Positions 41,521-50,061 of a DNA stretch of 63,103 bases are shown here, one piece after another. Origin of the DNA: Candidatus Cryptobacteroides intestinavium (lineage in GTDB: Bacteria > Bacteroidota > Bacteroidia > Bacteroidales > UBA932); contig JADIMI010000050.1 of the NCBI GenBank assembly GCA_017694845.1, positions 1-63,103 on the forward strand, given 5' to 3'. Made by a program: the position numbers and the translations under genes. Below the pieces are notes generated by a model, which searched no databases, was not told the origin of the DNA, and saw only the letters and a list, made by a program, of their open reading frames with translations. Positions within the stretch are counted from its first letter, which is position 1. The number at the start of each line of letters is the position of its first letter.

Positions 41521-42447
41521 TCAGCGGGACCTGTCCGGATGATGACGGGTATAGAGCCAGTCTATGATGCCATCGGCAAGACCGATCACAGGGACATAGA
41601 TCCAGCCGGCACCGGTAATGTCGGCTATCGTCAGGAAGATCTGCCCGGCAGGAATGATCACATCCGCACGGTCCGGCTTCAGTCCGTATTCCTCCATTCT
41701 CTGCTCTACGGTCAATGCATTGAGCTTGTCAAAAATCTCCCGGAGTGCCTCCACGCCCATTCTGCTGTGTCTGTTGTCCCTGCGGGCGACAAGCCGGTAG
41801 TATTTATTGATATTTCCTCCTGAACCGATTATCTGTATCCCCGGATAAGATTTCGCCAGGTCAGACATATCCCTGCGGAGCCGCTGCCACTCGGACTCCT
41901 CGACAGCTCCGTTGAGAGACCTGACAGTGCCTATATTGTATGAACGGGAGCAGATGAGACCGCCATCCGCCAGCAGGTTGATCTCCGTGCTTCCGCCTCC
42001 GACATCCACAAACATAAAATTTCCCTTCCTGCCGCGCATTGTCTCTATATGGTTGCTGTAGACCATCCTCGCCTCCTCCTGACCATCGATTATCTCTATC
42101 CTGATCCCTGTCTTCTCATACACGGTACGGATAATCGACTGTCCGTTCTCGGCATCCCTCATAGCAGATGTAGCACATGCCCTGTAGTCATCCACTCCAT
42201 AGATCTTCATAAGCTGCTTGTAGCATTTCATCAGACGGACCATATCCTTCTCCTTTTTCGGAGAGATCCTGCCATCGGCGAACACATCAAATCCGAGGCG
42301 CAACGGCACCCTGAGCAGCAAAGCCTTGCTGAACAGCGGTCTTGTATCGCTTTCAAGCTGCTTTATAAGCAGTCTTACCGCATTGGAGCCTATGTCGATA
42401 GCGGCGTATGTCTCGGCATCCTTCTTTATCTCGTCTATCTCTGCCAT
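41521..42447 (-). CDS. Ppx/GppA-family phosphatase, probably exopolyphosphatase
   Basis: A 308-residue member of the sugar kinase/Hsp70 fold family that removes phosphate from polyphosphate or from pppGpp. It has the first phosphate loop AAIDIGSNAVRLLI, the catalytic Glu region GQEEARMVYSN and the second loop FVDVGGGSTEINL, then IIGSGGNINKYYRL. The short form lacks the C-terminal domains of E. coli Ppx. It lies 45 bp downstream of ppk in the same direction, with a repeat copy between, so polyphosphate breakdown is the favoured role. Confidence 0.9.
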   Translation of the reverse strand: MAEIDEIKKDAETYAAIDIGSNAVRLLIKQLESDTRPLFSKALLLRVPLRLGFDVFADGRISPKKEKDMVRLMKCYKQLMKIYGVDDYRACATSAMRDAENGQSIIRTVYEKTGIRIEIIDGQEEARMVYSNHIETMRGRKGNFMFVDVGGGSTEINLLADGGLICSRSYNIGTVRSLNGAVEESEWQRLRRDMSDLAKSYPGIQIIGSGGNINKYYRLVARRDNRHSRMGVEALREIFDKLNALTVEQRMEEYGLKPDRADVIIPAGQIFLTIADITGAGWIYVPVIGLADGIIDWLYTRHHPDRSR

Positions 42448-42475
42448 GGTATAATAATGTTAGATTTTTCTGTAT

Positions 42476-42503
42476 CAGATCCTTCGCTGCGCTTATGATG
42501 ACA
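42476..42503. repeat. Repeat copy overlapping the ppk stop codon
   Basis: CAGATCCTTCGCTGCGC...GATGACA, an inverted family-A copy. The ppk stop codon (42493-42495) is inside it, so the last codons of ppk are repeat-derived. Confidence 0.85.
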
Positions 42504-44607
42504 AAGAACAGTAATAGTTGTACAGCGCCTCCTGGGATCCTGTCGGAAGAGGATTCTCCGGAGATGCGAACTCCAGCGAGCCGTGCCCATCGACCACCCT
42601 GGCCTGCCTTGCATCCCTGAGTCCATAGTCCACTATCCTTATCATCTCCTGCTTCACGGTAGGGTCATATACCGGTGCCACCACCTCTATTCTGTTGTCA
42701 AGGTTGCGCGGCATCCAGTCTGCCGAACCGATAAATACCTTGTCCTGACCGCCTGCGGCAAATATGAAGATCCTGGAATGTTCCAGATAGCGGTCGATTA
42801 TACCGCTGACACGCAGATGCGTCCCTTCCGGAAGATCAGCTGTCACAAGAGAGCAGTTGCCCCTGACAAGAAGATCGACCGGCACCCCGGAAAGCGCAGC
42901 CTCATAGAGCTTCGCGACAATGGCCGGATGCGTGATATGGTTGATCTTGACCTTTATGTACGCAGGAAGCCCGTTTCGGTGATTCTTTATCTCTGCATTT
43001 ATCAGGGAGATGAATTTCTTCTTCATCTCGTTCGGAGAGACAAGCAGCTCCTTGAATGTCACAGGAATATACGGTTTTTCAATGAAGTCGAAAAGCGTCT
43101 CGACATCTACTGAAAGCCTTCTGGAGGCTGTCATCAGGATGCAGTCGGTATAGGTGGCGGCGTTGCCTTCGTGGAAATTGCCGGTACTTACGCATACTAC
43201 ATCCGCTCCGTTTTTCATCCCGATATGCACGACCTTGGAATGCACCTTCAGTCCCTCTACTCCGAAAATCACCTTGATTCCCGCATCCTGCATCTTCTGG
43301 GCCCAGTTGATATTGGACTGCTCATCGAAACGGGCGAGAAGCTCTATCACGACCGTCACTTTCTTGCCGTTGCGCGCAGCGCCGATCAGGGCGTTCACAA
43401 CCCTTGAATCCTTGGCAAGACGGTACAGGGTTATCTTTATGCTCTTCACCCTGCGGTCGACCGCCGCCTCGTGAAGCAGACGGATAAACGGAGCGAAACT
43501 GTGATAAGGCACGTGAAGGAACCTGTCGTATGCACGCACTTTGTCGATCGGACTTCCCGGGCCATCGAAATCCGCCGGTATTATAGGAGTGAAACGGGTG
43601 AATTTCAGATCCTTCCTCCCGCAGTCAGGGAATTTCATCAGGTCCTTGTGGTTCTGGTAGCGGCCTCCGTGCAGGACAGTGTCATTCTTGTCCAGATCGA
43701 GCTTACTCAACACCCTTCGCTGCAGATCAGCCGGCATCGAACTGTCATACACGAATCGGAGCGGCTCACCTTTCTTCCTGTTCTTCAATCCTTTGGATAT
43801 CTTCTGCAGAAGTCCGTTATGCTTGTCCTCATCTATGTCCATCTCGGCATCCCTGGTGAACTTGAATGCATATGCTTCAGTCGAGACATAGCCGAGCCCT
43901 TCGAATATCTCGGACAGAGAGCACCTGACCACATCATCCAGATACATTATATAGCTCCTGCCATCCTTGTCTGGAAGCCGGATGAATCTTCCGCACGACT
44001 GGACCGGAAGATCGAAATAGGCATAGTCATACACCATCTTCCGTGTCCCGTCTGCCTTGGGAGCAGAAAGACGGCCGGCCTTCACCGCCAGATATATGTC
44101 CTCATCTGTCTCATAATCGAGATGTTTCACAGCGGAGAACCATATCGGCACGATGTGGCCCTCGAGCTTCTCTCGAAAGAAACGTCTGATGAATCCCAGC
44201 TGGTCCGGATCGGCCTGTCTGTCGTTGATAAGGCATATATTGTTCTCCTCCAGCTCCCTGTAGACCGACTCCACCGCAGACTCGTATTCCCTGGAATAGT
44301 CGGCGTTGAGCTTCGTTATCGCCCTGACCGTCTTCTTGGCAAGCTGCGCCTCTTTCGCCGCCGCCCCTCCTGCCGCGCGGGACGGATCTTTCCCGGAGAC
44401 CTTGTCTCCCCATTCAGCAACCCTGTTGAGAGAGGCGACCCTTACCCTGAAGAATTCATCGAGATTATTAGAATATATCCCGAGAAAGGACAGCCTTTCC
44501 AGCAGAGGTACCCCGGGTCTTTCAGCCTCCTGCAGAATCCTTCTGTTGAAATACATCCAGCTTATATCCCTTTCCGTATAAGGGACAGACGAAACCTTTT
44601 TGCCCAT
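42493..44607 (-). CDS. ppk1: Polyphosphate kinase 1
   Basis: Makes long-chain polyphosphate from ATP, reversibly. The 704-residue product has the N-terminal helical domain (YTERDISWMYFNRRILQEAE), the head domain, and the two catalytic phospholipase-D-like domains with KITLYRLAKDSRVVNALIGAARNGKKVTV (shown here in parts: LIGAARNGKKVTVVIEL), the phospho-acceptor His in GLKVHSKVVHIG, and STGNFHEGNAATYTD. The C-terminal domain ends IVDYGLRDARQ, followed by about 30 further residues, the last few read from a repeat copy. A ppx-like gene follows. Two overlapping -7 boxes lie before the ATG. Confidence 0.95.
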   Translation of the reverse strand: MGKKVSSVPYTERDISWMYFNRRILQEAERPGVPLLERLSFLGIYSNNLDEFFRVRVASLNRVAEWGDKVSGKDPSRAAGGAAAKEAQLAKKTVRAITKLNADYSREYESAVESVYRELEENNICLINDRQADPDQLGFIRRFFREKLEGHIVPIWFSAVKHLDYETDEDIYLAVKAGRLSAPKADGTRKMVYDYAYFDLPVQSCGRFIRLPDKDGRSYIMYLDDVVRCSLSEIFEGLGYVSTEAYAFKFTRDAEMDIDEDKHNGLLQKISKGLKNRKKGEPLRFVYDSSMPADLQRRVLSKLDLDKNDTVLHGGRYQNHKDLMKFPDCGRKDLKFTRFTPIIPADFDGPGSPIDKVRAYDRFLHVPYHSFAPFIRLLHEAAVDRRVKSIKITLYRLAKDSRVVNALIGAARNGKKVTVVIELLARFDEQSNINWAQKMQDAGIKVIFGVEGLKVHSKVVHIGMKNGADVVCVSTGNFHEGNAATYTDCILMTASRRLSVDVETLFDFIEKPYIPVTFKELLVSPNEMKKKFISLINAEIKNHRNGLPAYIKVKINHITHPAIVAKLYEAALSGVPVDLLVRGNCSLVTADLPEGTHLRVSGIIDRYLEHSRIFIFAAGGQDKVFIGSADWMPRNLDNRIEVVAPVYDPTVKQEMIRIVDYGLRDARQARVVDGHGSLEFASPENPLPTGSQEALYNYYCSLSS

Positions 44608-44623
44608 TTTATGCAGTTTTCTA

Positions 44624-44662
44624 CAAAAATAGCAAAATTATGTTACAGTGGTATTGCGTAAA
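44624..44662 (-). promoter_or_regulatory. Promoter region of ppk1
   Basis: On the minus strand two possible -7 boxes, TAATTTTG (44640-44633) and TATTTTTG (44631-44624). TTTA at 44662-44659 lies 18 bp before the first one as a partial -33 box. The ATG is at 44607. Confidence 0.45.
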
Positions 44663-44664
44663 TG

Positions 44665-45849
44665 TTACAGAGCGGACGCCTGGACAAGAAGGTCCTTCAG
44701 CCCCGCCTCAAGACGCGAGAGTCCCTCCTGCAGAGTCTTTCTCGGGCAGGCGATATTCACCCTTATGAACCTGTCGCCGTCCTCCCCATAATGTATGCCG
44801 GCATTTATCCAGAGTTTCTGACCGGAGAGAAGACTGTCCTCTATCTTCTGCGACCCGATACCAAGCACCGAACAGTCGACCCAGACCAGATACGTCCCTT
44901 CCAGTGGGAGTATAGGGAATTCCGGCAGCTTCTGCGCGAAAAAGTCCTTCAGATATATGTAATTGTCATATATGTAGACTTTCAGCTGATCCAGCCAGTC
45001 CCCGCTTTCGTTGTATGCGGCAATAAGCCCGGCCACCCCGAACGGATTGACATCGCAGACCTCGTTTATATTGACCGCCCTGTCTATCCTGGCCCTCGCC
45101 GCAGGATCCGCACAGACTATGTTGGCTATCTGCAGACCGGCCGTGTTGAACGCCTTGCTCGGAGAGCTGCATGTCGCCGAATGCATCAGGAATTCCCCTG
45201 AAATGGAAGCGAACGGTGTATAGTCGTGTCCGGGAAATGTCAGTTCGCAATGGATCTCATCCGCAATGACAAAGACATTGTGACGAAGGCATATCTCACC
45301 TATCCTCGTCAGCTCCTCCCTGGTCCATACTCTTCCGCCCGGGTTGTGAGGATTGCACAATATCATCAGTGTAGCTTCCGGGTCGGCGGCCTTCCTCTCC
45401 AGGTCATCGAAGTCTATGGAATACATAACATCCCTGTAGACCAGCGGACTGGAGTAAACCTCGCAGCCGTTGTTCCTTACAGAGGAAAAGAAACAGTTGT
45501 AGACCGGGGTCTGGAGTATCACCTTGTCTCCCGGCGAGGTCATTGCCTTGATTATCGCTGAAAGTGCAGGCACGACACCGGGAACATATATGATCCAGTC
45601 TTTTTCTATACGGAAACCGTGTCTCCGGCCGAACCACCCGATGACCGCCTGATAATATGCATCCGGGACACGCGTATAGCCGAAGATGCCGTGCTGCGCC
45701 CTGGACTCCACTGCATCGATTATCGCCGGAGCCGTCCGGAAATCCATATCAGCCACCCACATTGGTATGACCCCTTCCTGTTCCGCCCCATCCCATTTAA
45801 CGGAACCTGTCCCCCTGCGTGGAACGATCTCATCAAAATTGTACTTCAT
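44665..45849 (-). CDS. PLP-dependent aminotransferase, MalY/PatB type (C-S lyase)
   Basis: A 394-residue class I/II aminotransferase-fold enzyme. The start VPRRGTGSVKWDGAEQEGVIPMWVADMDF is characteristic of the MalY/PatB group, which cleaves cystathionine or cysteine conjugates at the C-S bond. Other marks are YVPGVVPALSAIIKAMTSPGD, the MILCNPHNPGGRVW segment, VIADEIHCEL, and the PLP-binding Lys in CSSPSKAFNTAGLQ. It is followed upstream by a terminator of the YebC operon. An ATG two codons earlier (45855) is also possible. It stands alone between ppk1 and yebC. Confidence 0.93.
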   Translation of the reverse strand: MKYNFDEIVPRRGTGSVKWDGAEQEGVIPMWVADMDFRTAPAIIDAVESRAQHGIFGYTRVPDAYYQAVIGWFGRRHGFRIEKDWIIYVPGVVPALSAIIKAMTSPGDKVILQTPVYNCFFSSVRNNGCEVYSSPLVYRDVMYSIDFDDLERKAADPEATLMILCNPHNPGGRVWTREELTRIGEICLRHNVFVIADEIHCELTFPGHDYTPFASISGEFLMHSATCSSPSKAFNTAGLQIANIVCADPAARARIDRAVNINEVCDVNPFGVAGLIAAYNESGDWLDQLKVYIYDNYIYLKDFFAQKLPEFPILPLEGTYLVWVDCSVLGIGSQKIEDSLLSGQKLWINAGIHYGEDGDRFIRVNIACPRKTLQEGLSRLEAGLKDLLVQASAL

Positions 45850-45900
45850 AATCATTATCTATCCTACTTTCATCATTCAGAAAACACTTCATAAAAATAT

Positions 45901-45934
45901 CAAAAAACCCGGAAAACATCACTGCGTTCCGGGT
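45901..45934 (-). terminator. Rho-independent terminator after yebC
   Basis: On the minus strand CCCGGAA (45933-45927) pairs with TTCCGGG (45914-45908) around a 12-nt loop, followed by TTTTTT (45907-45902). It ends the TPR-yebC transcript. Confidence 0.85.
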
Positions 45935-45972
45935 CTGAAGTATGAAATAAATAATTATCGGGCAAAAGAAAA

Positions 45973-46713
45973 TCATTCTTCTGCTGGCTTAAGATTTGTA
46001 TATACGTTCTGTACATCATCATCTTCTTCGAGCCTCTCGATCAGCTTGTCCACTTCAACCCTGTCCTCTGCGGAAAGTTCCTTCATATCCACGTTAGGTA
46101 TACGGGTGAACTCTCCGGACACCATCTCATAGCCGTTGTCCTCTATATACTTCTGTATCTGGTTGAATGCAGTGAACTCACCGTAGATGTGGATCTCCTT
46201 CTCCTCATTCTCGTTCTCCTCCTCGAAAACTTCCTCAGCCCCGAAGTCTATGAGTTCAAGTTCCAGTTCCTCGATATCCACAGGCTTGTCGCTCTTGATC
46301 ACAAAGGCGCATTTGCGGTCGAACATATAGTCCACGCTTCCGGATGTCCCGAGAGAACCGCCGCTCTTGGTGAAATAAGAACGGACATTGGCTACAGTAC
46401 GGTTGTTGTTGTCTGTCGCCGCCTCCACGAGAACCGCTATGCCGTGAGGGCCGTAACCCTCGAGTACGATCTCCTTGTAGTCGCTCTGATCCTTGTCGCT
46501 GGCACGCTTGATAGCCCTCTCGATATTGTCCTTAGGCATATTCTCGCTCCTTGCTGTCTGGAGAAGCGCCCTCAGACGCGGGTTGCCTGTCACATCGGGA
46601 CCGCCCTGCTTTACAGCAATGGTTATCTCCTTGCCTATCTTGGTGAAGGTACGGGCCATATGCCCCCACCGCTTGAACTTTCTCTCTTTTCTGAATTCGA
46701 ATGCTCTTCCCAT
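45973..46713 (-). CDS. YebC/PmpR-family protein
   Basis: A 246-residue protein of the three-domain YebC family. It starts MGRAFEFRKERKFKRWGHMARTF, a pattern of the Bacteroidota branch, and has the conserved LRALLQTARSENMPKDNIERAIKRA, VLEGYGPHGIAVLVEAATDNNNRTVANVR and SGGSLGTSGSVDYMF. Family members have been described as transcription regulators and, more recently, as helping ribosomes over proline-rich or stalled sites. An upstream in-frame ATG (46740) overlaps the TPR gene and lacks family similarity, so 46713 is chosen. Confidence 0.94.
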   Translation of the reverse strand: MGRAFEFRKERKFKRWGHMARTFTKIGKEITIAVKQGGPDVTGNPRLRALLQTARSENMPKDNIERAIKRASDKDQSDYKEIVLEGYGPHGIAVLVEAATDNNNRTVANVRSYFTKSGGSLGTSGSVDYMFDRKCAFVIKSDKPVDIEELELELIDFGAEEVFEEENENEEKEIHIYGEFTAFNQIQKYIEDNGYEMVSGEFTRIPNVDMKELSAEDRVEVDKLIERLEEDDDVQNVYTNLKPAEE

Positions 46714-46720
46714 AGAATCC

Positions 46721-47395
46721 TTATTTTGCTTTTGCTTCAATCCTTGAAATGTACTTGTCTATGTCGTATGCCTCCATAGACTGAGGATAATCATCCTTGA
46801 TCTGCTGGTAGAAAGCAAGCGCCCTGGCATCATCCCCGAGCTCCTCGCAGGTCACACCGGCCTTGAGGAGATATCCGGCGGAGAACATATTGTCGGACTT
46901 CCTGGCAGCCTTCTCGAACCATACGACAGCCTGCTCATAGTTCTCCAGACCTGTGTAGGCATCACCTATGCATGAATATGCACGGCCTGCAAGGATATTG
47001 TCCCTGCCGCTGTATTTCTCGAGATACGATATCGCTGACTCGAAATTGCCGAGCTGGAGCTCGCACACACCGGCATAGAAATATACCGACTTCCCTGCCC
47101 TGGCCCCGTATTCATCTATGATCTGGGCAAATCCGAGCACATTGCCGTCCCCGTTGAGGGCAAGCTCATATTCTGCGTTCCTGAAATTGTTCTCTGCAGG
47201 ATACATCTGCTCCTGGGCTTCCGCCACCTTCGGCTCGTACGCATATTTATGCCACAGGAAGATACCGACTGCCAGTACTATGACAGCCGCAATACATATC
47301 ACCAGAGGCTTTGAATTCTCCTTGAAGAACACTTCCGTCTTGGAGACAGCCTCCGCAACAGCTTCGGCGTTCGGATTTTTAGTTTCTTTTGACAT
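46721..47395 (-). CDS. Membrane-anchored TPR protein
   Basis: A 224-residue protein with one membrane helix (about residues 31-50, LVICIAAVIVLAVGIFLW) and then tetratricopeptide-like helical repeats (AENNFRNAEYELALNGD..., YFYAGVCELQLGNFESAISYLEKY, AYSCIGDAYTGLENYEQAVVWFEKA, LLKAGVTCEELGDDARALAFYQQI). The topology (short cytosolic N-terminus, repeats outside) is like YfgM or the BamD-like chaperone helpers, but the exact role is unknown. It starts 128 bp from recF with divergent promoters between them and is followed by yebC after 7 bp. Confidence 0.85.
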   Translation of the reverse strand: MSKETKNPNAEAVAEAVSKTEVFFKENSKPLVICIAAVIVLAVGIFLWHKYAYEPKVAEAQEQMYPAENNFRNAEYELALNGDGNVLGFAQIIDEYGARAGKSVYFYAGVCELQLGNFESAISYLEKYSGRDNILAGRAYSCIGDAYTGLENYEQAVVWFEKAARKSDNMFSAGYLLKAGVTCEELGDDARALAFYQQIKDDYPQSMEAYDIDKYISRIEAKAK

Positions 47396-47432
47396 ATTCT
47401 TTATATTTTTATTCTATCGGTGAAACAGGGCG

Positions 47433-47463
47433 CAAATTTATAAAAATTTGATAAATCCTACAA
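47433..47463 (-). promoter_or_regulatory. Promoter of the TPR-yebC operon
   Basis: Minus strand: TTG (47463-47461), 20 bp, TAAATTTG (47440-47433), then the ATG at 47395. It overlaps the recF promoter on the other strand. Confidence 0.55.
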
Positions 47464-47480
47464 TTATTTCCGTATCTTTG
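47447..47480 (+). promoter_or_regulatory. Promoter of the recF operon
   Basis: TTTG (47447-47450), a 22-bp spacer and TATCTTTG (47473-47480). The spacer is long but within the reported range; the ATG is at 47523. Confidence 0.55.
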
Positions 47481-47522
47481 TATTCTTGTCAGGAATATGG
47501 ACACAACAACGTTATCGCGCCG

Positions 47523-48635
47523 ATGCCTATACTGGAAAAAATAGTGGTCTCCAATTTCAGGAACATCGAATTCCAGGAGATTATGTTCTCGCCGAACGTC
47601 AACTGCATCTCAGGGAACAACGGAGAGGGCAAGACGAATCTGCTGGATGCAATCTACTACCTCTCCATGACCAAAAGCGCATTCTCCACCTCGGACAGAT
47701 ATGTGTTCAGATACGGGACGGACTCGTTCTCCATCGGCGGCACATATATTATGGAAAGCCGTTCCGGGGAGGAGCCGCTCAGGGCCAGGTTCTCCATATA
47801 CGTGGGTTCCGGAGGGGAGAAGAAGTTCAAGAAGGATGACAAGCCGTACGAAAGGATATCCTCCCATATAGGAGAGCTGCCCATAGTGATGGTCTCCCCT
47901 TCCGATGTGTCGCTGGTGAGCGAATCAGGAGAGGAGCGCAGGAGATTCATAAACTCGGTGCTCTCGCAGATGGACAGGGAATACCTCAACTCGGCGCAGC
48001 AGTACAACAGGCTTCTGTCGCAGCGTAACCGCCTGCTCAAGGACAGGAGGCCGGACAGGGAGCTGCTGGCGGTATTCGGATCCAGGATGTCCCCGCACGC
48101 ACAGAGGCTGTACGAAGCCAGATCAAAGTTCGCGAAAGCCCTGACCCCGGTGGTGCGGGAATATTACAGGGCGCTCTCGGGAGGCAGGGAGGATGTCGAC
48201 ATCGAATACCGTTCAGACCTGGAGAAAGGTTCTCTCGAGGATGTTCTGGAAGCAGCAATGGAAAAGGATTCGATCCTCGGGTATACATCCGCAGGCGTGC
48301 AGAGGGATGACTTCATTTTCACTATGGACGGCCATCCGATCCGCAGATGCGGCTCCCAGGGACAGCAGAAATCCTTCATTGTCTCACTGAAATTCGCTCA
48401 GTACGAGATAATGAAAAAGAGCTACGGATTCGCACCCGCACTTCTTCTGGATGATGTCTTCGACAAGCTGGACATGGCAAGGATATCCAATCTCATATCA
48501 ATGGTGGCGAGCAGCGATTTCGGACAGATATTCATAACCGACAGCAACAAGATAAGGCTCAAGGGCATAGTGGATGGATTCACTGCCGACAGGGCCTATT
48601 TCGAGACAGCCGGAGGATGTTTCACAAGAATCTGA
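47523..48635 (+). CDS. recF: DNA replication and repair protein RecF
   Basis: A 370-residue SMC-like ATPase that helps load RecA at gaps. It starts LEKIVVSNFRNIEFQEI, has Walker A GNNGEGKT (31-38), LSMTKSAFSTSD, the HAQRLYEARSKF region, and near the end the signature GSQGQQKSF and Walker B PALLLDDVFDKLD. The order is typical of RecF. The ATG at 47523 is chosen because the 25 codons upstream are promoter and leader. A DUF721 gene follows 10 bp later, an arrangement seen in many Bacteroidota. Confidence 0.95.
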   Translation: MPILEKIVVSNFRNIEFQEIMFSPNVNCISGNNGEGKTNLLDAIYYLSMTKSAFSTSDRYVFRYGTDSFSIGGTYIMESRSGEEPLRARFSIYVGSGGEKKFKKDDKPYERISSHIGELPIVMVSPSDVSLVSESGEERRRFINSVLSQMDREYLNSAQQYNRLLSQRNRLLKDRRPDRELLAVFGSRMSPHAQRLYEARSKFAKALTPVVREYYRALSGGREDVDIEYRSDLEKGSLEDVLEAAMEKDSILGYTSAGVQRDDFIFTMDGHPIRRCGSQGQQKSFIVSLKFAQYEIMKKSYGFAPALLLDDVFDKLDMARISNLISMVASSDFGQIFITDSNKIRLKGIVDGFTADRAYFETAGGCFTRI

Positions 48636-48645
48636 ACCGTTACAG

Positions 48646-48981
48646 ATGAAAATGTCGAAGATCATAGACAGGGCGGATGCAGTGCAGATGGACCATCTGG
48701 TAAAGGGATTCATCCGGGAAATGCAGATAGCGGCGGGACTGGACAGCCAGCTGGTACGCGAAGCCTGGGACAAGGCTTCCGGAGCAGGGGCCTATACTCT
48801 CGGATGCAGTTACCGCAACGGGAGGCTGTATGTAAGCATCTCCACATCCGTCCAGAGAAGCCGGCTCCTCCTTCAGAAGAGATCCATAATGAATGAGATC
48901 AACAGGATTCTCAGCTATGACAGCCTGTTTACCGGAAAAGCAGACGGGACACCTCCCGTCACGGACATAATTATGAAATAA
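48646..48981 (+). CDS. DUF721 (DciA-like) protein
   Basis: A 111-residue protein of the DUF721 family. The conserved core WDKASGAGAYTLGCSYRNGRLYVSIST resembles the KH-like domain of DciA, the loader of the replicative helicase DnaB in bacteria that lack DnaC. The link to DciA is by family; function in Bacteroidota is inferred. It overlaps in operon terms with recF (10 bp upstream) and pdxB (4 bp downstream). The ATG at 48646 follows the family length; a longer frame overlaps recF. Confidence 0.85.
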   Translation: MKMSKIIDRADAVQMDHLVKGFIREMQIAAGLDSQLVREAWDKASGAGAYTLGCSYRNGRLYVSISTSVQRSRLLLQKRSIMNEINRILSYDSLFTGKADGTPPVTDIIMK

Positions 48982-48985
48982 GGAA

Positions 48986-50032
48986 ATGTACAGAAGGATC
49001 AAAATAGTGGCCGACAGCAATATACCTTTCCTTGAAGGCATATTCGAGCCATACGCCGACATTGCATATATCGATGGCAAGGACATCCGCCGCGAAGATA
49101 TAATCAATGCGGATGCACTGATAATCAGGACAAGGACAAAATGCAACGAAGAACTGCTCCACGGCACCAGGGTATCCCTGATAGCGACAGCGACGATAGG
49201 TACCGACCATATCGATATGGACTACTGCAGGGCGAACGGGATCAGGGTGTACAATGCCCAGGGATGCAATGCAGGAGGGGTGATGCAGTATGTGTTCACC
49301 GGACTCTACGGGACAGCTTCCCGCAACGGCATCAAGCTTGACGGGATGACTCTCGGCATCATAGGGGTCGGGAACGTCGGGAAGAAAGTGGAGCACCTTG
49401 CGAAATATCTGGGATTCAATGTCCTCAAATGCGACCCTCCTCGCGCGGAGAGAGAAGGCCCCGAAGAATTCGTATCTATGGACTATCTGGTGGCCAACTC
49501 GAATATCGTCACTATGCACACTCCGCTCGACGAGACCACGAAAGGTATGGCCGACAGGCATTTCTTCGAGATGATGCGTCCGGGGACATTCTTCATCAAC
49601 GCATCCCGCGGAGAAGTGGTGGACGAGGAGGCGCTGATGGAGGCGAGGGTCAAGCTGGGACCGGTAATCATCGACACATGGAACAATGAGCCGAACATCA
49701 ATCTGAAACTGCTGGATATGACAGATATAGCCACTCCGCACATTGCCGGCTATTCATTCCAGGGAAAGCAGAACGGCACAGCCTCGGCAGTCAGGGCGGT
49801 CGCCCGTCAGTTCGACATCAACGGGCTCTACCATTTCTACCCGGCCTGCAACCTTCCCGAACACCAGCCGAAGAGACTGGACCTCAAAGGCAAGACCCAG
49901 GGAGAGATCACGACCATATTCCAGTACAACTACCCTATATTCACCGATGATTTCATATTCAGGATGGATCCGCGGAATTTCGAGAGACTCCGCAGCGAAT
50001 ACCAGTATCGCAGAGAAATCTATGTAGACTGA
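48986..50032 (+). CDS. pdxB: 4-phosphoerythronate dehydrogenase
   Basis: Oxidises 4-phosphoerythronate in the DXP-independent branch of pyridoxal 5'-phosphate synthesis. The 348-residue product has the D-2-hydroxyacid dehydrogenase plan: NAD-binding GIIGVGNVGKKVEHLAKYLG (about 118-138), the catalytic Arg in NASRGEVVDEEAL, the Glu in IDTWNNEP and His in TPHIAGYSFQGK. The N-terminus KIVADSNIPFLEGIF and the C-terminal dimerisation domain are typical of PdxB rather than other family members. Start 4 bp after the DUF721 stop. Confidence 0.93.
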   Translation: MYRRIKIVADSNIPFLEGIFEPYADIAYIDGKDIRREDIINADALIIRTRTKCNEELLHGTRVSLIATATIGTDHIDMDYCRANGIRVYNAQGCNAGGVMQYVFTGLYGTASRNGIKLDGMTLGIIGVGNVGKKVEHLAKYLGFNVLKCDPPRAEREGPEEFVSMDYLVANSNIVTMHTPLDETTKGMADRHFFEMMRPGTFFINASRGEVVDEEALMEARVKLGPVIIDTWNNEPNINLKLLDMTDIATPHIAGYSFQGKQNGTASAVRAVARQFDINGLYHFYPACNLPEHQPKRLDLKGKTQGEITTIFQYNYPIFTDDFIFRMDPRNFERLRSEYQYRREIYVD

Positions 50033-50061
50033 TCATTACCATATAATTAAACTTTAAGACC

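Noticed and set aside
43471..44661. 396-codon plus-strand open frame
   Set aside because: Antisense to ppk1, no recognisable motif; the minus-strand protein is a clear polyphosphate kinase.
44640..44669. Direct repeat ATGTTACAG near ppk1 as an activator site
   Set aside because: Does not form the TGTAA-N7-TTACA palindrome and is too short to separate from chance.
48971..49741. 256-codon minus-strand open frame
   Set aside because: Antisense to pdxB, which has full dehydrogenase motifs.
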